DNA of 64,000 nucleotides from Emcibacter sp. (GCA_021647465.1 JAKIUQ010000009.1:1-64000), one strand, 5' to 3'; shown: positions 1 through 8,965, counted from the stretch's first letter. The notes: a model not told the origin generated them from the letters alone. Translations and numbers: made by a program.

Positions 1-57
1 GAGCTGGAACAGGCGGTGAATGATATTCATCTGGAAAATCCCGACCCGTCGCCGTAA
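1..57 (+). CDS. C-terminal end of an unidentified protein (partial)
   Basis: Frame 1 is open from the left edge to a TAA at 55-57 and gives an acidic tail (ELEQAVNDIHLENPDPSP). Only 18 residues are visible, so no family can be named. It lies just upstream of the msrA remnant on the same strand. The frame could also be chance, since only one stop-free stretch supports it. Confidence 0.35.
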   Translation, partial: ELEQAVNDIHLENPDPSP

Positions 58-101
58 TCGGGCTGCTTAGGGTCAGGGCGACATTATAGGAAGTGAATAA
101 T

Positions 102-242
102 ATGGAAAAAGCAACATTTGCCGCAGGTTTATGGCCCGGCCCCATTGTGACAGAAATAACGCCCGCCAGTCAATTCTGGCCGGCAGAAGATTATCATCAG
201 AAATATCTGGAAAAGAGAAATATCAAGATTTCCTGTCATTAG
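102..242 (+). pseudogene. msrA: msrA remnant: peptide methionine sulfoxide reductase A with internal deletion
   Basis: The 46-residue frame joins the two ends of MsrA. It begins MEKATFAAG, which in intact MsrA runs straight into the catalytic GCFWG motif. It then jumps to the family's C-terminal signature (IVTEITPASQFWPAEDYHQ, then YLEK and a final SCH). Intact MsrA is roughly 150-200 residues, so the catalytic cysteine and nearly the whole core are missing, while the frame, start and stop survive. The start ATG has a GGAAG ribosome site at 89-93. The stop lies 4 bases from the convergent tdh stop. It cannot reduce methionine sulfoxide. Whether the short peptide is made is unknown, and an assembly collapse is the alternative explanation. 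Confidence 0.8.
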
Positions 243-246
243 ACTA

Positions 247-1278
247 TTAGGGTTTTGTCCAATCCAGAATGACTTTGCCGGACTGTCCGGACCGCATCAT
301 GTCAAATCCTTTTTGAAAGTCATCAATGGCATAGCTATGGGTCAGTATCGGGCTGATATCAAGGCCGCCCTCTAAAAGCGCGATCATCTTGTACCATGTT
401 TCAAACATCTTGCGGCCATAGATGCCATGGATTTCAAGCCCCTTGAAAATAACCTGATCCCAATCGATGCCTGTATCATTGGGCATAATGCCCAGCAGCG
501 CAATCTTGCCGCCGTGATTGATGGTTCCCAGCATATCCGCAAAGGCGGTCGGTACCCCGGACATTTCAAGCCCCACATCAAAACCTTCGGCCATTTTAAG
601 GTCTTTCATGACATCCTTCAGGGCATTGCGTGATACATTGACCGCCCGTGTCGCGCCCATTTGTTTGGCAATGCCAAGGCGGTAATCATTGATATCGGTG
701 ATCACGATATTGCGCGCGCCCACATGGCGGGCAAGGGCCACCGCCATAATACCAATGGGCCCGGCCCCCGTGATCAGGACATCTTCGCCCACCAGATCAA
801 ATTCAAGCACCGTATGGGCGGCATTGCCCAAGGGATCAAGAATGGCGGCCATATCATCACTGATGCCATCCGGCACGGGACAGATATTCACCGCCGGCAC
901 CGCCACATATTCAGCGAAACACCCCGGGCGGTTAACGCCTATACCCAGCGTGTTGCGGCAGAGATGCCTTTTTCCGGCGCGGCAGTTGCGGCAATGACCG
1001 CAGGTGATATGACCTTCGGCAGAGACCCGCTGGTCGATGGACAGCCCGCGAACCTCCGACCCCATCTCAACGATCTTGCCGGAAAATTCATGACCAACCA
1101 CCATGGGAACGGGAATGGTTTTTCGGGCCCAGTCATCCCAATTATAAATATGAATATCCGTACCGCAAATGGCGGTTCTCTTCACCTTGACCAAGACATC
1201 ATTGGGGCCAATTTCCGGCAGGGGAATATCCTGAAGCCAGATGCCTTTTTCGGCTTTTGCTTTGACCAATGCTTTCAT
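247..1278 (-). CDS. tdh: L-threonine 3-dehydrogenase
   Basis: This zinc-dependent medium-chain dehydrogenase oxidises L-threonine to 2-amino-3-ketobutyrate with NAD+, the first step of threonine breakdown to glycine and acetyl-CoA in the cytosol. The 343 residues match the usual length. Catalytic zinc ligands are Cys38 and His63-Glu64. The structural zinc site is Cys93, Cys96, Cys99 and Cys107, the same positions as in E. coli Tdh. The NAD-binding Rossmann motif GAGPIG is at 171-176. An AAGGA ribosome site lies 9 bases before the start. It follows kbl by 27 bases on the same strand, so the two form the classic kbl-tdh operon. Confidence 0.95.
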   Translation of the reverse strand: MKALVKAKAEKGIWLQDIPLPEIGPNDVLVKVKRTAICGTDIHIYNWDDWARKTIPVPMVVGHEFSGKIVEMGSEVRGLSIDQRVSAEGHITCGHCRNCRAGKRHLCRNTLGIGVNRPGCFAEYVAVPAVNICPVPDGISDDMAAILDPLGNAAHTVLEFDLVGEDVLITGAGPIGIMAVALARHVGARNIVITDINDYRLGIAKQMGATRAVNVSRNALKDVMKDLKMAEGFDVGLEMSGVPTAFADMLGTINHGGKIALLGIMPNDTGIDWDQVIFKGLEIHGIYGRKMFETWYKMIALLEGGLDISPILTHSYAIDDFQKGFDMMRSGQSGKVILDWTKP

Positions 1279-1305
1279 TGCGGGGGATCCTTAGGCTTTT
1301 TATAT

Positions 1306-2508
1306 TTAGTTTGAGGTGATTATATTCAGCTTGCGGCCAATGCGTGTGAAGGCTTCAATGGCGGCATCAAGCTGCGCGCGGCTATGGGCGGCGGACATCT
1401 GGGTTCTGATTCGCGCTTTACCCTCGGGCACCACAGGGAAAGAAAAACCAACCACAAATATACCCTCCATAAGCAGCTGCTCGGCCATATCAGCGGCAAG
1501 GCGGGCAGACCCGAGCATCACCGGAATGATCGGATGATCCGCGCCGGCAAGGGTAAAGCCGGCCTTGGTCATGGCTTTTCGGAAATAGTCACTATTGTCC
1601 CGTAATTTCTGGCGCGCCGCATTATTTTCGGCCAGAATATCCAGAACCCTGCAGGTGGTGGCGGCGATCACCGGCGCCAGCGTGTTGGAAAATAAATAAG
1701 GCCGTGACCGATTGCGCAACCAGTCGACGATCTCTTTGGAGGCTGCAGTATAGCCGCCGGATGCGCCGCCGAGGGCCTTGCCCAGGGTTCCGGTCAGAAT
1801 ATCCACCCGATCACTCACCCCCCAATGTTCCGGCGTTCCCGCCCCGCTTTTGCCCATAAAGCCGACCGCATGGCTGTCATCCACCATGACAAGGGCGTCA
1901 TATTTATCGGCAAGATCACAAATGGCCGGCAGATTGGCCAGAATGCCGTCCATGGAAAATACCCCGTCAGTGGCAATCATGCGAAATCTGCAGTCTTGCG
2001 CCTCTTGCAGGCATTTTTCGAGCGCGGCCATATCATTATTGGCATAACGGAATCGTCTGGGCTTGGACAGGCGCACCCCGTCAATAATGCTGGCATGATT
2101 TAAGGCATCAGAAATAATCGCATCTTCCGGCCCCAGCAGCGTTTCAAAAAGGCCTGTATTGGCATCAAAACAGCTGGGATAGAGAATCACATCTTCCTGC
2201 TTTAGAAAGTCCGCGAGACGGCCTTCCAGTTTCTTGTGAATATCCTGAGTGCCGCAAATAAAACGTACCGATGACATGCCATAACCATAGCGATCAAGGG
2301 CGCCTTTGGCCGTATCAATCAAGACCTGATCATTGGACAGACCCAGATAATTATTGGCGCAGAAATTGATGTAAGGCTTCGGCCCGCCGCTCTCAACGGT
2401 CACCTCTGATTTTTGCGGACTTGTGATGACCCGCTCGGCCTTATAAAGCCCTTGATCTTTCAGACTCTGAAGCTGCTCTTGTAAATATTCCGTATATCTA
2501 TGGCCCAT
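1306..2508 (-). CDS. kbl: glycine C-acetyltransferase (2-amino-3-ketobutyrate CoA ligase)
   Basis: This PLP enzyme of the alpha-oxoamine synthase family cleaves 2-amino-3-ketobutyrate with CoA into glycine and acetyl-CoA, using the unstable product of Tdh. It has 400 residues, full length. The PLP lysine is Lys244 in TLGKALGG, and the cofactor-binding DDSHAVG lies at 210-216. It is the first gene of kbl-tdh. A 33-bp perfect palindrome sits 38 bases upstream of its start, so transcription is probably controlled there by the neighbouring XRE-cupin regulator (inference from position). Confidence 0.95.
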   Translation of the reverse strand: MGHRYTEYLQEQLQSLKDQGLYKAERVITSPQKSEVTVESGGPKPYINFCANNYLGLSNDQVLIDTAKGALDRYGYGMSSVRFICGTQDIHKKLEGRLADFLKQEDVILYPSCFDANTGLFETLLGPEDAIISDALNHASIIDGVRLSKPRRFRYANNDMAALEKCLQEAQDCRFRMIATDGVFSMDGILANLPAICDLADKYDALVMVDDSHAVGFMGKSGAGTPEHWGVSDRVDILTGTLGKALGGASGGYTAASKEIVDWLRNRSRPYLFSNTLAPVIAATTCRVLDILAENNAARQKLRDNSDYFRKAMTKAGFTLAGADHPIIPVMLGSARLAADMAEQLLMEGIFVVGFSFPVVPEGKARIRTQMSAAHSRAQLDAAIEAFTRIGRKLNIITSN

Positions 2509-2545
2509 GATCCACTGTCTTTCACATTTGTTCTTTTATATAAAT

Positions 2546-2578
2546 CCATTATATTAAATACATTGTTTAATATAATGG
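2546..2578. promoter_or_regulatory. 33-bp perfect palindrome, probable operator of kbl-tdh
   Basis: Two 13-base arms (CCATTATATTAAA and its exact reverse complement) flank a 7-base spacer. It lies between the end of the XRE-cupin gene and the start of kbl. It is AT-rich and has no T-run placed for termination, which favours a dimeric repressor site over a terminator. Partial copies of one arm occur at 3212-3219 (CCATTATA) and 3272-3280 (TAATATAAT), between the regulator and the SLC13 gene. Confidence 0.65.
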
Positions 2579-2609
2579 TCAAATTAAAAATATTTTATTA
2601 TGCTGGATA

Positions 2610-3197
2610 TTAAGGGGTTAAAACAATCATTAAGGCGCGGGCGGGTTTTTTGCCCGTGTTTTCAATATAATGGGGGATGTCCGCCTCATATCGGGCGGTA
2701 TCCCCGGGACGTAATTTAATATCATCTTTGCCATTGCGCACAGATAATGTACCCTCCAACAGGGTCAAATGCTCCATGGTACCCTCTGCATGGCCGTTTG
2801 ATTCGAGCAACCCGCCCGCTTCCATCACCATATTATACCATTCGGTTTTGGTCACAAGATCAATGGGGCCAAGGATTTTAAGGGCGCATTTCCCGTCTGC
2901 GCTTTGGATCTCCGGGGTTTGATGAGCCTTGACATGGATGATTTTTGAAGGCTGCGTGGTAGAAGCAGACTCATTGTTGAGCAAATCAGAAATATCAATT
3001 TCCAGAGATTGGGTCAGGGCCCAAAGAATAGCCAAAGTGGGATTGGTGCGGCCCCGCTCAATCTGGGACAGCATGGATTTGGACACGCTTGACATTTGGG
3101 CCAGCTGCGCCAAAGTCAGGGTTTTTTCTGATCGCAGCTGCTTGATTTTCCGGCCAATGTCAGGGGGCGAATTGCGGGGCATATCATTCTGTTCCAT
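2610..3197 (-). CDS. XRE-family transcriptional regulator with C-terminal cupin domain
   Basis: The 195-residue protein has a helix-turn-helix of the XRE/Cro type at about 13-67 (the LAQLAQMS and KSMLSQIERG segments form the turn) and a cupin beta-barrel at about 110-190 (GTLSVRNG, LRPGDTARYEADIPH). Cupin-XRE proteins commonly sense a small metabolite and control amino-acid or amine use. It is upstream of kbl-tdh on the same strand and divergent from a SLC13 carrier, so both are likely targets, with threonine or a breakdown product as a possible effector (inference). The start at 3197 has no clear ribosome site; Met6 is an alternative. Confidence 0.85.
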   Translation of the reverse strand: MEQNDMPRNSPPDIGRKIKQLRSEKTLTLAQLAQMSSVSKSMLSQIERGRTNPTLAILWALTQSLEIDISDLLNNESASTTQPSKIIHVKAHQTPEIQSADGKCALKILGPIDLVTKTEWYNMVMEAGGLLESNGHAEGTMEHLTLLEGTLSVRNGKDDIKLRPGDTARYEADIPHYIENTGKKPARALMIVLTP

Positions 3198-3320
3198 TTA
3201 ACGCATTTTTTCCATTATAGTGGACTTGAGGCGGAAAAGATAATGAAAATTGACTTTGGAGGGAGATTGCCTAATATAATTTCAAGAAATAGATAGGGCT
3301 AGGGAACAGGGATATTTTTT
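3198..3320. promoter_or_regulatory. divergent control region between XRE-cupin regulator and SLC13 carrier
   Basis: This 123-base spacer holds two half-sites of the palindrome found at 2546-2578: CCATTATA at 3212-3219 and TAATATAAT at 3272-3280. That suggests the regulator also acts on itself and on the carrier gene. I could not assign firm -35/-10 pairs. Confidence 0.4.
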
Positions 3321-4760
3321 ATGACGAAAAGCCGTAAAATTGGCATGATTGTGGGGCTGCTGTTTCTGGGAATTGCCCTGTTTATCCCGCCGCCGGAAGA
3401 CATGAGCCAGATGGCGTGGCGCACATCGGGCATTGCCCTGCTGCTCGCCGCATGGTGGGCGACAGAGGTCTTGCCCATTCCGATCACCTCCCTGCTGCCT
3501 TTGTTATTATTTCCGGCCCTTGGGGTCATGACCATGGCAGAATCCGCCGCCCCTTATGCCCGCCCGACCATATTCCTGTTGTTGGGGGGCTTTATCATTG
3601 CCACGGCCTTGGCGCGGTGGAATCTGCATCGGCGTCTGGCCCTTAATATTCTGGTACGGGTCGGCGACAATCCCTCGGCGATCATTGGCGGTTTTATGGT
3701 GGCCACCGCCATCCTGTCCATGTGGATCAGCAATACGGCCAGCACGATCATGATGATCCCCATCGCCCTGTCTCTGGCCGGAGAAATGGTGAAAGACCAG
3801 AACAAAAAGCATCAGGGGTTTATCCTGTGCCTTGTTCTGGGCATTGCCTATTCCGCCAGCATCGGCGGGCTTGGCACCCCCATTGGTACGCCGCCAAATC
3901 TTTTTGTGGTTGGCTTCATGCGCGAAACTTATGATATTGAGATCAGCTTCCTCACGTGGATGATGTTTGGTATCCCGACGGTGGTGGTTATGGTGCCGGT
4001 TGCCTGGTTTGTTCTGACCAGATGGGCCTATCCGTTTAATCTGTCCGATACGCCGATGGCCCAAAGCCTTCTCCATGAGGAATTAGAAAGCATGGGACCG
4101 ATGTCCACGCCTGAAAAGCGGGTGGCCATGGTATTTCTTGCTGTGGCGGCCTGCTGGATTTTTCGGGTGCCGGTTCAGGAAAATCTGCAAATTATGCTGT
4201 GGCTCAATGATGCCATGATCGCTATCGGGGGGGCGACAGTATTGTTTATGATCCCCTCAGGCTGTAAAACGGAAAAAAACGCCGCCCTGCTTGACTGGGA
4301 AAGCGCCAATAAAATTCCCTGGGGCGTCTTGCTCCTGTTTGGCGGGGGCTTAAGTCTGGCGGCGGGGGTTAAGGGTTCCGGCCTTGCCCTTTGGCTGGGC
4401 ACGGCCTTGTCGGCATTGGGCACCATGCCGCTCATCCTGATGGTATTATGTTTGGTGGTTCTGGTGATTTTCATGACGGAATTGACCAGCAATACGGCAA
4501 CGGTGGCCACATTATTGCCGGTGCTTGGGGCCTTGGCCGCTACCACGGGTATCGATCCGATGATGTTGTTTGCGCCGGTTGCCTTGGCGGCCAGCTGTGC
4601 CTTCATGCTTCCGGTGGCCACCGCGCCCAATGCGGTGGTCTATTCCAGCGGAAAAGTCACCATACCCCAAATGGCCAATGCCGGTTTTCGCCTGAATCTG
4701 GTGGCGATCATCGTCGTGACCTCGCTGTCTTATGGCTTGGTGCCTATTATTTTTGGTTAA
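3321..4760 (+). CDS. SLC13/DASS-family sodium-coupled anion transporter
   Basis: This inner-membrane carrier of 479 residues belongs to the divalent anion:sodium symporter family. Two inverted-repeat copies of the Ser-Asn-Thr substrate and sodium motif are visible at 137-139 (WISNTAST) and 390-392 (TSNTATVA). A GTPIGTPPN segment follows the first repeat at about 185-193. The whole chain is hydrophobic helices. Family substrates are C4-dicarboxylates, citrate, sulfate or related anions, and the sequence alone does not choose. It is divergent from the XRE-cupin regulator, which suggests shared control with threonine breakdown. It is 54 bases upstream of dapF on the same strand. Confidence 0.85.
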   Translation: MTKSRKIGMIVGLLFLGIALFIPPPEDMSQMAWRTSGIALLLAAWWATEVLPIPITSLLPLLLFPALGVMTMAESAAPYARPTIFLLLGGFIIATALARWNLHRRLALNILVRVGDNPSAIIGGFMVATAILSMWISNTASTIMMIPIALSLAGEMVKDQNKKHQGFILCLVLGIAYSASIGGLGTPIGTPPNLFVVGFMRETYDIEISFLTWMMFGIPTVVVMVPVAWFVLTRWAYPFNLSDTPMAQSLLHEELESMGPMSTPEKRVAMVFLAVAACWIFRVPVQENLQIMLWLNDAMIAIGGATVLFMIPSGCKTEKNAALLDWESANKIPWGVLLLFGGGLSLAAGVKGSGLALWLGTALSALGTMPLILMVLCLVVLVIFMTELTSNTATVATLLPVLGALAATTGIDPMMLFAPVALAASCAFMLPVATAPNAVVYSSGKVTIPQMANAGFRLNLVAIIVVTSLSYGLVPIIFG

Positions 4761-4814
4761 GCTTCTGATAAGTTTTTTGTGGACTTTTTTTCGAATCGGC
4801 CCATATATGACAGT

Positions 4815-5684
4815 ATGACGATGAAGATGGAAAATACCCCCGATGATTCAGGGTGCGACTCTGGGCGCAAATTTCGCAAGATGCATGGGCTGGGCAATGA
4901 TTTTGTGATATTTGACGGACGGGCAGACCAGCTTGATCTGACGGCGGATCAGGCCCGCCATATTGCGGGCCGGAACCGCGGCATTGGCTGTGATCAGGTC
5001 ATCACGATATTGCCGAGCGCCAAAGCCGATGCCTTCATGCGGATACAGAATGCGGACGGCAGCGAAGTGAATGCCTGCGGCAATGCCGCGCGCTGTGTTG
5101 GGGATATTCTCTTGGCTGAAGGCGATGTTCAAAAGGTCACTATTGAAACGGGCGCGGGGATATTGACGACCGTGCAGGATGGGGATTTGATTACGGTTGA
5201 CATGGGAAAGCCCAGACGTGCGTGGCATGAAATTCCGTTATCTCAAAATATGAACACGGATAATCTGGATTTGACGGTGGGGCCGCTGAGCAACCCTGTC
5301 GCGGTCAATATGGGTAATCCTCATGTGATTTTCTTTGTCAATGATGTGAATGCCATTGCGTTACATGACCTTGGCCCAGAAATCGAAAATTACGAAATAT
5401 TTCCCGAACGCGCAAACGTGAGCATCGTCGAAGATCGCGGAGATGGTCATTTGCGCCACCGGGTTTGGGAGCGCGGCGCGGGCATTACATCGGCCTGTGG
5501 TTCTGCGGCCTGCGCCGTAATCGTTGCGGCATCACTGCGCAATATTGTGGCCCGAAAAGCCACCATTGAAATGGACGGCGGCCTGCTTTACATGACGTGG
5601 GATAATGACGGCCATGTACAGATGTCCGGCGGCGTGACATATGTTTATGACGGCTACCTGACTGATTTGGATGAAATGTCATGA
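4815..5684 (+). CDS. dapF: diaminopimelate epimerase
   Basis: It interconverts LL- and meso-diaminopimelate, the last shared step to lysine and peptidoglycan, in the cytosol without a cofactor. The two catalytic cysteines are in NACGNAARC (Cys88, counted from the ATG at 4815) and SACGSAACAV (Cys228). RKMHGLGNDF near residue 21 is the family's usual N-terminus, so about 20 extra residues precede it. Possible starts are ATG at 4815, 4821 or 4827, or a GTG at 4779; none has a strong ribosome site. The stop overlaps the start of mtaB (ATGA), which implies translational coupling. Confidence 0.93.
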   Translation: MTMKMENTPDDSGCDSGRKFRKMHGLGNDFVIFDGRADQLDLTADQARHIAGRNRGIGCDQVITILPSAKADAFMRIQNADGSEVNACGNAARCVGDILLAEGDVQKVTIETGAGILTTVQDGDLITVDMGKPRRAWHEIPLSQNMNTDNLDLTVGPLSNPVAVNMGNPHVIFFVNDVNAIALHDLGPEIENYEIFPERANVSIVEDRGDGHLRHRVWERGAGITSACGSAACAVIVAASLRNIVARKATIEMDGGLLYMTWDNDGHVQMSGGVTYVYDGYLTDLDEMS

Positions 5685-6988
5685 CCACTGAGGCTGAAAA
5701 TAAGGCTGAGGTGGTTACTTTTGGCTGTCGGCTCAATACATATGAAACCGAGGTTATGAAAAAACATGCGGCCGCAGCGGGCCTTGAAAATACGGTGATT
5801 TTTAACACCTGCGCCGTGACCGCAGAGGCGACACGTCAGGCGCGTCAAGCCATTCGCCGCGCGCGCAAAGAAAGCCCGGATGTTAAAATAATCGTGACGG
5901 GCTGCGCCGCCCAAGTCAATCCCGATGAATTTATCGCCATGGCCGAGGTTGATCAGGTCATGGGCAATGAAGAAAAGCTCCATGCCAAAAGTTATGATGA
6001 CTTTGAATTGGAAAAGTCAGAAAAACCGTTGGTCAATGATATCATGGCCGTGCGGGAAACGGCCAATCATTTGATTGAGGGCTACGCGGAACGCACCCGC
6101 GCCTTTGTTCAGGTTCAGAATGGCTGCGATCATCGCTGCACCTTCTGCATCATTCCTTATGGCCGGGGCAACAGCCGGTCTGTGCCGGCGGGAGAGGTTG
6201 TTGCGCAAGTGCAACGACTGGTCGATAATGGTTATAATGAGGTTATTCTCACTGGCGTGGACATTACCTCTTATGGCCCCGACCTTCCCGGAAAATCTAG
6301 CTTGGGAACCCTTTGTCAGAAGATATTAAATCTTGTTCCGGATCTGAAACGATTGCGTTTAAGTTCGATAGATTCCATTGAGGCGGATGAGGCATTATTT
6401 CGGGTCATTACGGAAGAAGAACGAATGATGCCCCATTTGCACCTCAGTCTTCAATCCGGCGATGATATGGTTCTGAAACGTATGAAGCGCCGCCATTCAC
6501 GGCAGGATAGTATCGATTTTTTCAACCGCGTGCGGGCCGCCCGGCCCGATGTGGTGTTTGGCGCAGATATTATCGCGGGTTTTCCCACCGAAACCGAAGA
6601 AATGTTCCAAAATAGCCTGAAGCTGGTGACGGAATGCGACCTCACTTACCTTCATATTTTTCCCTATAGTGCCCGCGACGGCACGCCGGCGGCTAAAATG
6701 CCGCAAGTGGACAAGAAAATTCGCAAAGAACGTGCCGCCCGCCTGAGGGCTCTCGGGGATCAGCAATTTGACCGTTATATGACATCACAAATTGGCAAAA
6801 GCCTGTCCATTCTTGTGGAAAAACATATCACAGAAGATAAGTCGGTCATCGGCCATACGGAATATTTTGCGCCGGCCAAAATCATGGCGCTCTATTCACT
6901 GGATAATTTAAAGCCGGGATATATTGCCAAGGCACGGGTAACAGGTTATGAAAACGGCATCCTTATCACGGAACTTGATCATTCATGA
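5681..6988 (+). CDS. mtaB: tRNA t6A37 methylthiotransferase MtaB
   Basis: This radical SAM methylthiotransferase adds a methylthio group to N6-threonylcarbamoyladenosine at tRNA position 37. The N-terminal MTTase domain carries three cluster cysteines (Cys16, Cys44, Cys75). The radical SAM motif CDHRCTFC gives Cys149, Cys153 and Cys156. A TRAM-type RNA-binding segment ends the 435-residue chain. The order within the family fits MtaB (e-MtaB/YqeV type) better than MiaB, because of the short N-terminus and the PYGRGNSRS segment after the third cysteine. It overlaps dapF and ftsY by 4 bases each. Confidence 0.88.
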   Translation: MTTEAENKAEVVTFGCRLNTYETEVMKKHAAAAGLENTVIFNTCAVTAEATRQARQAIRRARKESPDVKIIVTGCAAQVNPDEFIAMAEVDQVMGNEEKLHAKSYDDFELEKSEKPLVNDIMAVRETANHLIEGYAERTRAFVQVQNGCDHRCTFCIIPYGRGNSRSVPAGEVVAQVQRLVDNGYNEVILTGVDITSYGPDLPGKSSLGTLCQKILNLVPDLKRLRLSSIDSIEADEALFRVITEEERMMPHLHLSLQSGDDMVLKRMKRRHSRQDSIDFFNRVRAARPDVVFGADIIAGFPTETEEMFQNSLKLVTECDLTYLHIFPYSARDGTPAAKMPQVDKKIRKERAARLRALGDQQFDRYMTSQIGKSLSILVEKHITEDKSVIGHTEYFAPAKIMALYSLDNLKPGYIAKARVTGYENGILITELDHS

Positions 6989-7929
6989 CTGAAGATACCA
7001 TCGGCAAGAAAAAAGGCTGGTTCAGCCGCCTGAAAGACGGATTAAAACGCAGCAGTACGGCCCTTAGCGGCGGCATTGGGGATATTTTCGTCAAAAGAAA
7101 ACTGGATGCGGCCACTATAGAGGAACTGGAAGATCTTTTGATCATGTCCGACCTTGGGGCGGCTGTCAGCCGCGCGGTATGTGAAAAATTATCAAAAAAC
7201 CGCTTTGATAAGGAAATAGCCCCCGAAGAAGTGCAGGCGGCCCTGGCCCGCGAGATTGCAGAGATACTGCGGCCCGTAGCGACACCTCTGAATATTGAGG
7301 CCGATCATAAACCCTATATTATCTTAATGGTCGGTGTGAATGGCTCAGGCAAAACCACAACTATCGGCAAATTGGCTAAAAAATTCCAGAAGGAAGGAAA
7401 ATCAGTGATGCTTGGCGCAGGGGATACGTTCCGCGCGGCGGCCATAGAGCAATTACAGGTCTGGGGCGACCGAAATAAAGTGCCGGTTGTCTCTGGCAAG
7501 GTTGGATCAGATGCGGCGGGCCTTGCCTATGATGCCATACAGCGGGCGCGGGCGGAAAATAGTGATATCCTGATGATCGACACCGCTGGAAGGCTGCAAA
7601 ATAAAAGCCATCTGATGGCTGAACTTTCCAAAATCATTCGGGTGATTAAAAAACAGGATGAGGCGGCGCCTCATGCGACCTTGCTTGTGCTGGACGCGAC
7701 AACGGGACAGAATGCGGTACAGCAGGCAAAGGTCTTTCAGCAGGCCGCCGATGTATCAGGTCTGATCATGACCAAGCTTGACGGCACGGCACGGGGCGGC
7801 GTTCTTGTGTCTATTGCCGAAAAATTCGACTTGCCGATTCATGCTATTGGGGTCGGCGAATCCATAGATGATCTGCAATCTTTTGATGCGGATGATTTTT
7901 CAAAAATGTTAGTAGGGCTTGAAATATGA
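6985..7929 (+). CDS. ftsY: signal recognition particle receptor FtsY
   Basis: This SRP GTPase on the inner membrane receives ribosome-Ffh complexes and hands them to the translocon. It has 314 residues, short because the long acidic A domain of E. coli is absent; only a basic amphipathic start (KKKGWFSRLKDGLKR) remains. The NG domain shows G1 GVNGSGKT at 117-124, DTAGR (G3) and TKLDG (G4). Its partner ffh is at 50,084. It overlaps mtaB and yciB by 4 bases each. Confidence 0.95.
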   Translation: MTEDTIGKKKGWFSRLKDGLKRSSTALSGGIGDIFVKRKLDAATIEELEDLLIMSDLGAAVSRAVCEKLSKNRFDKEIAPEEVQAALAREIAEILRPVATPLNIEADHKPYIILMVGVNGSGKTTTIGKLAKKFQKEGKSVMLGAGDTFRAAAIEQLQVWGDRNKVPVVSGKVGSDAAGLAYDAIQRARAENSDILMIDTAGRLQNKSHLMAELSKIIRVIKKQDEAAPHATLLVLDATTGQNAVQQAKVFQQAADVSGLIMTKLDGTARGGVLVSIAEKFDLPIHAIGVGESIDDLQSFDADDFSKMLVGLEI

Positions 7930-8498
7930 GTGATGGTAAAAAACAACTTTTAAAGATTTTCATCGAAGTCTTTCCGCTCGTGATGTTTCTTTATACCTAT
8001 GATGCCAAAAACTGGGAAAGTGTTTATCTTGCAACAGCGGTATTCATGGGGGCAATGCTGGTATCCATGGTCGCGTCGAAACTGGTCTTTAAAAAAATTG
8101 GTTTGATATTATGGATTTCCGGTTTCTTTGTCGGGGTTTTAGGCGGTTTGACGTTGTATTTTCGTGACCCGATGTTTATCAAAATGAAGCCAACTATTTT
8201 CAACGGCCTTCTGGCGATAACCCTGCTTGGCGGGGTATATTTCAAAAAATACTTCTTGAAAAATGTATTCGAAGCGGGCTTTCCCCCGATGCCGGATGAG
8301 ATATGGAAGAAGCTTTCTTTCCGATTTGGCCTGTTTTATATTTTCAATGCGGGGCTGAATGAAGTTATCCACCGGAATTTTTCTTTTGAAACATGGCTTG
8401 AAACCAAAATCTGGATCGGGGTGCCTTTGGGTATTCTCTTCATGATGGCGCAAATGCCCATGTTGATGAAATATATGGAAGTCGATGAAAAGCCGTGA
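7926..8498 (+). CDS. yciB: inner membrane septation protein YciB (IspZ family)
   Basis: This 190-residue membrane protein has about five hydrophobic helices and the family pattern near its start (IEVFPLVMFLY) and middle (LTLYFRDPMFIKMKPT, then a KKLSFRFGLFY segment). YciB proteins interact with cell-envelope and division factors in enterobacteria; the biochemical role is not settled. It is the last gene of the dapF-mtaB-ftsY-yciB run, overlapping ftsY by 4 bases. It ends 3 bases from a convergent small gene. Confidence 0.85.
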   Translation: MSDGKKQLLKIFIEVFPLVMFLYTYDAKNWESVYLATAVFMGAMLVSMVASKLVFKKIGLILWISGFFVGVLGGLTLYFRDPMFIKMKPTIFNGLLAITLLGGVYFKKYFLKNVFEAGFPPMPDEIWKKLSFRFGLFYIFNAGLNEVIHRNFSFETWLETKIWIGVPLGILFMMAQMPMLMKYMEVDEKP

Positions 8499-8501
8499 GA
8501 A

Positions 8502-8885
8502 TTAAACTCTGATATCGATGATCTGTCCGGGGCGGCTGTCGACGGGTTTGCTGCTGCCGAGACTTTCGCGAAGATTAAGATTCACCCCCTGATTTTGACC
8601 GTCAGAATTGTCCACAGAAGCATTACCCACAGAAAATTCAGATTTTAATTTTTCGATATTATCGGCTTTCAAACGATCCTGAAGCTTTTTCAGGGCATCC
8701 CGATTGGCCTCTATTCTGTTTTGTCGACCGGAATCCTGCGCGGCCTGACGGCTTTGTTCAGCGGCCTGCTTGTCGTTTTCTTGTTTAAGCTGCCGATCTT
8801 GCAGGGCTTGTTGCTGTTGACGTTGATTGGGGTCAATCAATCCGTTCAGGGAAGCCAGTAATTGTGAGTTAGATGTTATATTCAT
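8502..8885 (-). CDS. hypothetical glutamine-rich protein
   Basis: I do not recognise this 127-residue protein. The first two thirds are polar and helical, with glutamine runs and heptad-like spacing (about 20-75) suggesting a coiled coil. The end is PGQIIDIRV. There is no signal peptide or membrane segment. I prefer the ATG at 8885; a TTG at 8909 would add eight residues. It is convergent with yciB and upstream of nothing on its own strand. Glutamine-rich helices with such a tail are seen in some alphaproteobacterial flagellum-associated small proteins, but that is only an impression. Confidence 0.6.
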   Translation of the reverse strand: MNITSNSQLLASLNGLIDPNQRQQQQALQDRQLKQENDKQAAEQSRQAAQDSGRQNRIEANRDALKKLQDRLKADNIEKLKSEFSVGNASVDNSDGQNQGVNLNLRESLGSSKPVDSRPGQIIDIRV

Positions 8886-8965
8886 TGCAAGCCCGAGTTT
8901 AATTCGCAATACTTAATGTATGGCTAATATTAATGTAAGTATACCCGATTTTTCTGAGGGGAAAC

